From Heterodera schachtii (lineage: Eukaryota > Nematoda > Chromadorea > Rhabditida > Heteroderidae), in the NCBI GenBank assembly GCA_023374025.1, contig SIJG01000019.1:1376810-1440809 (forward strand): a DNA stretch of 64,000 nt. Reading direction: 5' to 3'. The position numbers and the translations under genes were made by a program. Within the stretch, counting starts at the first letter, position 1, and each line of letters starts with the position of its first letter. The notes below the pieces were generated by a model. That model made no database searches and was not told the origin of the DNA. It worked only from the letters and a program-made list of their open reading frames with translations. Below are positions 20,280 to 29,274 of the stretch, piece by piece.

Positions 20280-20765
20280 GTGGAATGGGAAAGGCCAAAA
20301 ATTGTTGCTGAGAACGGTACATCAACTCTTCGACTGTCACTCACCATCGCCGGCTGTCACCAATTTCAATCGTTCCGTTGGCCAATTCTTCCCTTCCCCC
20401 CCAAAAAACATCTTCTCCAAATGGTTATTCTTAATGAAATATATGAATTCTCCAAAAACAAAAAATTGCTATTGGAAAAGCTTCAAAATTTTTGGCTTAG
20501 TTCCATGTGAAGGCCACTTCTATTTGTGGATCTCTGATGAAAATGATGGGAGTTTCCGAGCATGCTCCCTTTTACGTGGCCTGAACTTCGGGATGCTTGG
20601 TTGTAGTCACTGATCAGTAAATTTGTAGATTCTCCGCATTGTTCATCGATGGGCACGTGGTATTTCGTTGATGAATATTGGCCATGAATTGGATTTGTCG
20701 CAAAAGACTGCAGTTGATTGGCTTCAATTTGCCGAGAACTTTTTCTGAAAGCTTTTATCGACAAT
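20280..20765 (+). pseudogene. Merlin/ISXO2-like transposase N-terminal relic
   Basis: Across shifting plus-strand frames there are pieces in the right order for a Merlin-type DDE transposase N-terminus. The first is LNEIYEFSKNKKLLLEKLQN (about 20430-20490). Next is a zinc-binding-like CEGHFYLWISDENDGSFRAC, resembling the family's DG..W-C block. The last is ILRIVHRWARGISL then HELDLSQKTAVDWLQFAENF (to about 20745), matching the family's 'T..DW..F.RE' helix-turn-helix region. Stops and frameshifts separate them and the DDE catalytic half is absent. This is by-eye family recognition, not a search result. The minus-strand open frame at 20483-20764 is its shadow. Confidence 0.45.
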
Positions 20766-21330
20766 CCCTGTGAAGTTGGGTGGAATTGGAAAAACGAGCG
20801 AAATCGACGAAAGCAATTCGGAAAAAGTAAATATTTGAGAGATCACTGAGTCGATGGTTGTTGGTTGTTTGTGTGTTTGGTGGAATTGAGCGCGAGAGGG
20901 GAAGAATTTTCATGAAAATAGTGGAAAAGTTTTTTGGATGGATTTGTTTTTAAATCATTTTTTAGAGATGCTGGCATTTTGTTGCCAATTTTGGAAAAAT
21001 GGGTTGGAAAAGGGACGTGTGTGATTAATGACCGTTGGAAGGCTTATAACTAAATGCATTGTTATAATCACTTGAAGGTAGAATTAAGAGGGATGCTTTC
21101 TCACAAAATGTTGCTACTTATTTAGTTTGTTTTATCAGTCTTGACTTTTCTCAATGCTATATCCTAATTTTTAGGCAGCATTTTTTGCAAAATTATGTTC
21201 GAAGTTAGGCAATTTCCGTCGGTTCGTTAAACTGTTTTTTGTCTTCTTTCCTTTTGCTTTATGATATCGATATAATAATTTTTATATTCATTAGACATAA
21301 ACGAAAAACGTAAAATTAATTAAAACTTAT
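20766..21330. other. Non-coding DNA between transposon relic and repeat array
   Basis: Moderately AT-rich with no open frame or recognisable motif; it may be further decayed transposon. Confidence 0.35.
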
Positions 21331-21334
21331 ATTA

Positions 21335-21965
21335 ATTCTAAAAAATATTATTTAAATGGTATACCAAAATTAAAAATAGCCAAAATTGATTAAAATTTTG
21401 CATCAATTATAACTAATTTTTAAAAATGGCGAAACATTTATCAAAATGAAAAATAGCCAAAATTGATTAAAATATTGCTTTAATTATAACTAATTTTATA
21501 AAATGGTGGAAATGTTTTCAAAATGAAATATTGCCAAAATTGATTAAAATATTGCTTTAATTATAACTAATTTTATAAAATGGCAAATATGTTTATCAAA
21601 ATGAAAAAATAGCCAAAATTGATTAAGATTTTGCATCAATTATAACTAATTTTTAAAAATGGCAGAAACATTTATCAAAATGAAAAAAGCCAAAATTGAT
21701 TAAAATATTGCTTTAATTATAACTAATTTTATAAAAATGGCAAATATGTTTATCAAAATGAAAAAATAGCCAAAATTGATTAAGATTTTGCATCAATTAT
21801 AACTAATTTTTAAAAATGGCAGAAACATTTATCAAAATGAAAAATAGCCAAAATTGATTAAAATATTGCTTTAATTATAACTAATTTTATAAAATGGCAA
21901 ATAGGTTTATCAAAATGAAAAAATAGCCAAAATTGATTAAGATTTTGCATTAATTTGAAATAATT
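21335..21965. repeat. Tandem array of ~78-bp units upstream of copy E
   Basis: About eight units, each marked by AGCCAAAATTGATTAA. Two unit types tend to alternate: one with GATTTTGCATCAATTATAAC and one with ATATTGCTTTAATTATAAC. This suggests growth by a two-unit (about 157 bp) block. The array ends only about 65 bp before the start codon of copy E. Confidence 0.85.
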
Positions 21966-22030
21966 ATTTTCAAAACCCTTATAAAAATTGAGGTAATTAA
22001 TTTTTTTTATTAATTACAAAAACATAGAAT

Positions 22031-23715
22031 ATGTTTAACCCTGTTTGTACAGTTTTATTTATCATAAATATTCTTTTTCATTTTACAATTCCCTTTTCAA
22101 ATGCAAATCCATCGGTGAGTTAATTAGGGTAATTAATTTTAGAAACCCAATCTATTTAGGTGGATGACAAAATGCTAATTGCATTTATGAGAGGCCATCC
22201 GAAAATTCAAATTAGTGATTATTCAAAGGAAAAATGCGAAGCCCATCTTGGCATTGTGCATTTTATGCGCATGAATTGTCAATGTGACAAAATACCAGAG
22301 GAATTTGAAGAATTTGAACGGACAGAATGCCAAAAATATAGAAAATATTTGAACATTTTATACGAATATTTGTTTAGAGAATACACCGGAATTCCCACAG
22401 TGAAGCCAAAACTTGTGTTTCAACGTGAAATTGAAATTGAAGGACCAATAATTTATGCGGTGAATTGTCTGTTCAGAATTTCGAAATTTTATTTGCTTTC
22501 GTTGTATAATAAATATTATGACTATAAATTAAACAAATTTTTTAATTATTATTTTGAACCAAAATTGTTGAACGAGAAGAGCTTAAATTATGAAATAAAA
22601 TTGGAAAATGAATCAAAATTGCCAATTAATGAAATGATTTTGCAATTGGCAATTGACACAGCGAATGAATGGCAAACAAATGAAAATTTAGACGGAATAA
22701 TCCGACAACAATTTGACAAAAATTAGAGGAAATGTTGAAAAAAGAATATCAAGTGAATGGCAATGAAACAAATGTTGACAAAGATTTATATGTAAAATTT
22801 TATGATACAGAGGAATGGGTGAGACTTAATATTAAATGAAAATTAAATAAATCCAAAATTTAGACTGAAAATGCTTTCTTTTCGGAATTTGTCAAAGGAT
22901 TAGCGGCAAATTCAGAGAAATTTTTAAAAATGGCAAGAGAATATTCAAATTATTTAAGTCGAAAGAAAGATAAAAGAAATGTTAATTGGAATAATAGCCG
23001 CATGATCACTTTTGGATTATACGAAACTGAGAAAATGAAAGAGCATTTGACTCGAAAATATAAAGCCCATCTTGGCATTGTGTATTTGATGAGAGAGAAT
23101 TGGCACTGTGACAAAATTGGGAAGGAACTTAAAGAAAAATGCCAAAAATATCGCGAATATTTGGACATTTCATATGAATATTTTTTCCGATTGTATGCTG
23201 AAGGTTTGTTTGAAATTTTATTCTTTTGAATGTTTTATTTATTGAAATATAATATAATAATAATAATTTATTAAGCTAAAACTCCGAAGGTGTCGAAACA
23301 ATTGCCACCAATTGGGAAACCAGTATTTCTTAAAGGAATATTTTTCCAGAAAAAATTAAATGAAGTAGTCAAAAATCTGAATGAAATTTCGAAAACTTTT
23401 TGGAAAAAAAGGGAAAATGAAAAATTTAGTATGTTGGAGATTCATTTGGTAAATAAAGAGGATTTGCATTATGAAATGAGAAAGGAGAGTGGGAAAAACT
23501 CATCAATTAAAAATGAAATTGAAATTGTCAATCTTCGAAAAGAATTTGAGCAAAAAATGGAAAAAATGTATGAAAATACGAAAGAAAATGCCAAGGAAGA
23601 AAAGGTAAAATTGGAAAAAGCAAAGGAAAATGCGGCAAGTAATTATAAAAAAGAAAACCTAATTAAAGAATATGATGACAAATTTGGCACTTTCATTTCC
23701 TCTCCATTTTCATAA
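22031..23715 (+). CDS. Copy E: four-exon secreted protein of the duplicated-helical-domain family
   Basis: Exons 22031-22114, 22160-22818, 22864-23203 and 23276-23715; introns are 45, 45 and 72 bp. Exon 1: 28 residues, MFNPVCTVLFIINILFHF, a signal peptide. Exon 2 opens VDDKMLIAF, then domain copy 1 (AHLGIVHFMRMNCQC...CQKYRKYLNILYEYL), then KLPINEMILQLAIDTANEW. Exon 3 has domain copy 2 (AHLGIVYLMRENWHC...CQKYREYLDISYEYF). Exon 4 is a Lys/Glu coiled coil ending FGTFISSPFS. One apparent fault: at about 22721-22726 a T seems missing in AAAAATTAGAGG, giving a TAG; exon 2 is 659 nt where copy B has 660. All else is open, so a sequencing error or a very recent mutation is plausible. Full length would be about 507 residues. 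Function unknown. Confidence 0.72.
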
Positions 23716-24129
23716 AAAATCCTTTTTTTTGCATGCTCTCTCTATCCATTAACTTTTCACCCCCCTCTGCTTTTCAAATTTTTTTTATGAAAAATTCAAT
23801 AAAAAGGCACCTCTAAGAATCGATGTTAATTTTTTTTTTTTCAAAAAATGCACCCCTAAGAATCGATTTTTCAAAAAGCAAAAATCCTGGCCATGATTTG
23901 GCGGACGATAGAAAACTTTTTACGCTTGAAAATCTTCAAATGTGTTTGCTTTACAATTGTGCAACCGAAAAGGATAAAGATGAGAAAGTTTTTGAAAATT
24001 AACACATTTATTGAGATGTTTTTCCAATTTTTTGCAATTTTTTAGCAACTATTTTGGCGTTTTTCAATTAAATTTTTAAAAAAAAATGATTGTTCTACTG
24101 ATGACAATCGCCAACAGTTTTTTTAGAGT

Positions 24130-24610
24130 CGCAGCTGGGGGAGGGGAGGGGAGGGAGGCGGAAATGGATCAAGCTTACGAACGGGGAGAGTGGGGATGAC
24201 TAAATGAGACAGGGAACGGGGACCCCGGTACGGGGAAAACGGGGATGAAATTTCAGTTTTAGTGATCAAAATAAAATGTGGCTTTTTGGGAACTTCTCAG
24301 ACGACAAATTTGAGGGGTGGTGTTGAGCACCCCCCAAATATTTGGCGTTTGTCGTTTGTCGGTCGATTTATCGTTTGTCGTTAGTAATTCTGAACGGCCC
24401 CAGCGGTTCTTATAGGCGCCGCCGGAGAAAATTCTTTAAAAATAGGTGAATTTTATAACAGATTACGACACAAAAACGCAAGTTTTTAAACCAATTGAAG
24501 GTCGAAAGGAATTGGTGCTCCGGCTGTGCCGATAGCGGCGGCGGGAACATTTTTAAGGATTTCAATGTGATTTTTTAAAGAATTTTGAGCAAAAAATTGC
24601 CCATTTTTGT
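24130..24610. repeat. Decayed element with GGGGA motifs and the shared GGCGCCGCCGG core
   Basis: Starts with G-rich iterations (GGGGAGGGGAGGGG, then ACGGGGA repeats), a TTTGTCGTTTGTCGG cluster near 24345, and then the core in inverted orientation (TATAGGCGCCGCCGGAGAAA ... TAACAGATTACG). A second core fragment follows near 24530. No ends or target duplications were found. Confidence 0.5.
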
Positions 24611-24792
24611 GGACTTAAATTGATTTTTGCCAAAAATTATGGCGCCAAGGACCATTTTGCCCATTCAAAAATAAAAATAAAATATTCAAAAAATAATAAT
24701 ACATTGAAGCCGAAAATTCTATGAAGAAAATAGTGACGAGTTTGTATTAAAAATAATAAAAATAATTTGTATCAAAATATTTGGGTATTAAA

Positions 24793-25005
24793 ATGAAAAT
24801 TTTTATTGATATTTTATTGCCACTTTGTAATTTGTATCCCCTTTTTGGCCAAAATTATTATTGTTTTTTATTATTATTCTTTTTTTTTGCCAAAATCTCT
24901 AAAGCAAAAATGTCGACGCTTTTTGGGGAATTTCCACCAATCGTTGGCCCGGGATTCATTCCCCAAATTGTCCTCCCCAATATTGATAAGATTTTCAAAA
25001 GCTAA
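24793..25005 (+). CDS. Uncertain short ORF with hydrophobic start
   Basis: An ATG at 24793 opens MKIFIDILLPLCNLYPLFG with a second hydrophobic run (YYCFLLLFFFFAK) and then a polar tail ending LPNIDKIFKS. It could be a small membrane or secreted protein, but the Phe/Leu run is low complexity and there is no homologue in the window. Chance is a real alternative. Confidence 0.2.
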   Translation: MKIFIDILLPLCNLYPLFGQNYYCFLLLFFFFAKISKAKMSTLFGEFPPIVGPGFIPQIVLPNIDKIFKS

Positions 25006-25154
25006 AATGAATGCAAAAAATAGGGGCGAAGCGACAAAAAAACGCCACAATTTTGTAAGCGAAAGCCCAAATTAAGGTGTTTAATAGCTTCATAATACTA
25101 CAAATTACCAAGAATAAGTCAGATAAAAACTAAATACGAGTAACCTTTGTTACC

Positions 25155-25712
25155 TATCATTTCGTCACTGTTCGTTTCGTCACTGAGACATAATTTTTAA
25201 AAAATATTGGCTATTTTCAATAAAATTTTATATGAAAATATAATTGTTTTAAAATTCTCGAAAAATGGTCCCAGAGTAAGAGTACCACCTGAGGTAGCCC
25301 CTTTTTTCGAAAATTTTTTGAGATTTTAAAAAGTCGAAAAATAAGTTTATGTGATTTTCGAGGTTGCTCTGATCACGAATTTGACTAAAGACTTCCCTCT
25401 AATTCCTTTTTTCTGACGCATTTTCATAATAATCAACGAATATTACCATCCTGAAAATTTTAAGCATTCCTTTTAACAAATTTATTCATGAATGCGTCTG
25501 ATCCCTTGTCTTTTGTCGAAGCTGAATCCAATTGGTCATTTATGAAATAAAACGGAAACTTAAGTCTGCAAGTTTTGATAAAGCCAATGGGAAGTATATA
25601 AAACTTATCTAAAACAAGGATTTCCAATATTTATCTAATATTTTTAAAAAATATTCCTCAGTGACGAAATGATCATTGACGAACTGAATAGTGACGAAAT
25701 GATCGGCGCCAC
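25155..25712. mobile_element. Inverted-repeat element, TTTCGTCACTG family
   Basis: The left end has ATCATTTCGTCACTGTTCG followed by TTTCGTCACTGAG. The right end has CTCAGTGACGAAATGATCAT, then GACGAACTGAATAGTGACGA. The ends are thus inverted and made of iterated GTGACGAAATGA. The interior has no transposase. The target duplication is not clear. A design relative with a GCGTCAGTG motif is at 55846-56310. Confidence 0.6.
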
Positions 25713-25739
25713 CGTAGAAAAAACTTTATAAAAAATAAT

Positions 25740-25895
25740 CTTCCTAGAAATCGTCTCGAAAAATAATCCAAAAAACCCAATTACGGATCAAAATTACGGA
25801 AAAATCCCAAAAATCCGTAACTCGTAATCCGTCATGACGGGGCCCAAGAAGGCCGTAATTTCCGTAATCCGTAATTACGCCCAGCCCTGCTGCTG
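25740..25895. repeat. Half element with iterated ATTACGGA motif
   Basis: Six or more ATTACGGA/TCCGTAAT motifs in both orientations, ending GCCCAGCCCTG, which looks like a hAT terminus (CAGGGCTGGGC on the minus strand). No left terminus was found. Confidence 0.5.
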
Positions 25896-25999
25896 GGGAC
25901 AGCGATTTATTATTGAAAATGAAAACTTTATTGATTGTTAAATATAATTACGCAAATTGATTCACCGATGGAATTGCATTTGAAAGATGAATTTAATAA

Positions 26000-26490
26000 T
26001 TTTGGCGAAATGTTTTTAATTCAAAATTTTAAAGATAGAACTTTGGATTTTTGAAAATTTGGGGCAATTTCGGCTGGTAAAAAGACCCCAAAATTCATAT
26101 GAAATTGAGTAACATTTTCATAAAAGAGTTCCAAATTTTATAAAAAGCTTCAAAAAATTTTCTTAATAAATTTCATTAAAAGTCAAAGTTTTTCTTCAGC
26201 TTCGCCTAGTACAAAAAGCTAAAAAAATTTTTCTAAAATGTAGCTCAAAATAACAAAATTTTGTCATTTTTTGGTGTAAATCTGTTAACAAACCACACAC
26301 AAATTTTCAAAATTTTCCCCGGCGGCGCCTATCGGCACCGCCGGAGCCCCTTGTACCTCAAATTTTTTTTTGAAATTGCTCCGTAAAAAAGGGTTTGAAA
26401 ACCAAAAAAAAATCGATTTACATGGCTTGACATTTTCTAAGCTAAAATAAAGGACTATAAAAATTTTTTCGAATTTTTAATCAAAGGAAA
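26000..26490. repeat. Truncated relative of the 3944-4784 element (core region)
   Basis: Follows 4190-4625 closely, including TCTGTTAACAAACCACACAC, CGGCGGCGCCTATCGGCACC and a GTAAAAAAGGGTTTGAAAA block. The CCCGG-rich ends are missing on both sides. Confidence 0.65.
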
Positions 26491-26899
26491 GGATTTATTG
26501 CGTAAAAATGTGGTTAATCAAGAACAAATACAAATAGCATCAAATATTTTTTATGTGCTAAAAACTATCGTTCTGATTGAAAAGAAAACAAACAAAAATG
26601 CAATTTTTGACAAAAGATTCGCAAAAAAACATTAAAAAACATAAACCAGGTCCCTGATAATTAACATCACAATTAAAAATCCCAAATTGTCATCAAACTT
26701 TTCCCGGACCGGTCGTTTGAATGCGGAACATTGAGTTTGGAGCTTTTAACTCTTTATATCTTTTCTTAGGCTTTTGGCCATGTTTTTTTAAACTTAAAGA
26801 ATTTTCCAAAATATTTGCTGGCTAATAAATGGCACTTAGAGCTGCTGAGTCATGCTAAGAATTTTTGATTTGGTTGCTTTTAAAGCAAGGTTTGGATCG

Positions 26900-27180
26900 A
26901 AAATTTTTCACAATCAGAGAACATCAGGCGCAAAAAATCAGAATTTTAGCAATTTTTTACGGCGCATTTTTCCAAAGAATTTTGGGGAAGGGGGGGGGGG
27001 GGGGTGGGTTCAGCGGTGCCGACAGGCGTCGCCGGGAAAAATTTGAGTGCAATTTGTTAACAGATTTTGTCGAAAAAGTGCCCAAATTTTGTGATTTTAA
27101 GCAAATTTTTATGAAAACAACGGATTTTTAAGGTCAGGCGATGCCGATAGGCGCCGTCGAAATGTTTTTTGTTTTGTTTT
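26900..27180. repeat. Further copies of the GC-rich element core, inverted
   Basis: Contains GGTGCCGACAGGCGTCGCCG then TTGTTAACAGATTTTG, the reverse orientation of the core, and a second partial copy GATGCCGATAGGCGCCGTCG near 27140. A 17-G-rich tract (26990-27007) marks its edge. The open frames across this stretch are repeat-derived. Confidence 0.55.
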
Positions 27181-27746
27181 TGTAAGATTTTTGTCAAAAA
27201 AAATGACCAAATATTGATTCAAACTTTAAATTTTTAGATAAAACATTGGCATTATGCCATAAAATTTCCAACTTCTGAGTGTGTTTTTAAGAAATCAGAA
27301 CAAAATTTGGTCACTACCCCAAAGAACATTTCTGAGAAATCAGAACAGATCCAATCCCTGATTTTACAGAGAGTAAACTGCTTGACATTCAGTCCATTCT
27401 GAAACAATCCTCGTGCCCACTTTTCCTCCCATCATTTGCTGTTGGTTGAAGCGGCTATGGGTCATCAATGTCTTCGCAATGCAAACAGAAACAATATGTC
27501 GACGAAGACGAAGGCGTATTGCCAGACTTAAGTGAATATTTCATATGTTAATAAGAAACATAAATATGGGATTTACCTAATAAAATTTGAATTTCGTAAT
27601 CCCCAAAGCTTTTTAAGCAATTAAATAATAATCGAAAATAAATAAATTAATTTCAGTTTTAATATGTCGAAGTGGCTCAATGGTTAAGCTTCTGGCTATG
27701 GACTGAGTTGTAATTTGGCTACAATTCCGACCTGAGTGCTACAAGG
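27181..27746. other. Intergenic DNA downstream of the Ser/Pro-rich gene
   Basis: No gene is called. At 27666-27745 a tRNA A-box-like TGGCTCAATGGTTAAGC occurs, but no proper B box or cloverleaf follows. Confidence 0.35.
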
Positions 27747-28914
27747 CTAATTTAATAGTTTATTTATTTTTACTATATATGTCGTTGATTTTGGTCCTTT
27801 TATCGGTGCTTTTTGACTGGATGGTTTCGTTGATTTTGGGGTGCTTGTAGGTTTTGATGGTCTTGAACTGCTAGGTTTAGATGGACTTGAACTGCTTGGT
27901 TTTGATGGACTTGAAGAGCTTATACGATTGACCAAATTCATTTTGGCTTTTGTGCCATCTTTTAAGCTGTCCAACATTAGCTTCTCATCACCACCATCAC
28001 CACGACTCATTCGTTCTCCGACGGGAGCTGTTGTTTTGGTTTCGGGCTTGGGGGCATATAGTTGTGGATATAATTGTGCCGATGGTGCGTTAGCATCCGA
28101 ATAATTTGGCACCATTCGTCCACAACTGACACACGGCAACCCGCTGGCGATAGCCGTTAGTAGAAGTGTGCTAACAGCGAATTTTGTCAAACTGCCGGCG
28201 CCACCACTGGCAGGAGCAGCAGGTGGTTGTTTGCCAGAACCTACGTAATTAAAGACATTAATTTGATTAATTAGGCCAATCAGACGGATTAACTTTTAGC
28301 TTAATTTTCGTTTTGTCGCTATCATTATTACCTTGTTTATCTGATAGATTATTTGCATTTTCACCATCTGCATATTCATTTTTTTCTTAAATAATTAGGA
28401 AAATAATTAATTATTGGTGAATTGTAAAGATAAAAATTTACAAGCCTTAAAATATTCCGGGCAAAGGTTTATTAAAAATATTACAAGCCTTAGATTCACT
28501 AGCATCTTTTATTTTATACGTTAGTTAGTTTTAATTTTGGTTTATTTTCATAAAATTGACCTTAAAACGAAATATTTTCGGCTAAAAATGATATGTTTCA
28601 TGCATTCTCATCAATGCAGAAAAAATATTTGAAAAATCTAAACCCCGTCAATGTGAGATTTATACCATGTTTTTTTCTGTGTCGAATGTGACTTGGTCCA
28701 TTCCCATTTGATGACTTGTTTTTTCCGTTTTCACCACCTGCATCGTCATTTGTTGCTGAAATAATATTATAAAAATATTTTTGAATGTGATTTTTTTTAA
28801 TATTTTTATTTTTTCTATTTTTAGTAAAAAAAACTAACGCATTCCATTCATTGAAAAAAGTTCAAAATGGAAGGCAACGGCAAACACAAACAGAAAGATG
28901 GTAGAAAATTGCAT
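27747..28914 (-). CDS. Secreted Ser/Pro/Lys-rich protein, four exons
   Basis: Minus-strand exons: 28914-28839, 28755-28666, 28385-28332 and 28240-27747 (714 nt, 237 residues). All internal junctions are phase 1, which supports the model. Exon 1 is a signal peptide (MQFSTIFLFVFAVAFHF). Exons 2 and 3 carry related Gly/Asn/acid motifs (DDAGGENGKNKSSNG and YADGENANNLSDKQ) and may be duplicates of each other. Exon 4 opens GSGKQPPAAPASGGAGS, then a hydrophobic stretch (KFAVSTLLLTAIASGL) with two Cys, then a spacer and three SPSKPSS-type repeats before a basic end. It is mucin-like or a structural secreted protein. Whether the second hydrophobic stretch anchors it in a membrane is open. The family is not recognised. 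A 4.8-kb minisatellite begins about 370 bp upstream. Confidence 0.65.
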
Positions 28915-29274
28915 TTTTACAAATAGGAATTTGGCTCTTTTTCTGATTTATATTATTTTATTTAAGCGAAACTCAATAATTTCTCATAAGGATATGTAGA
29001 AAATGCCAATTTTTGATGTTTTATTTATAATGTTTTTTCAATTTTTTAAACTAAATTTGGGTCAAGTTCTTAATTTACAAAAAATTACCTATTCTTTACC
29101 TTTTTGGGAAATGAAAATTTAAATACATGAATAAATTGCTAGGAAAAAAAGGTCAAGTTTTCTTGGTTTTTTAAATTTGTTTTAAGCATAGTAAAAATAA
29201 GGGAATTATTAATTTTTTTGAAACTTTCCATTAAAATTTTTGGGTTTCGAAATGTTTGCCTTTTGTTTGAGAAA

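Noticed and set aside
26852..27131. Two overlapping plus-strand ORFs with a Gly run
   Set aside because: They lie on a poly-G tract and the element core; no gene signal.
27666..27745. Possible tRNA with A-box-like TGGCTCAATGG
   Set aside because: No B box match and no cloverleaf pairing could be drawn.
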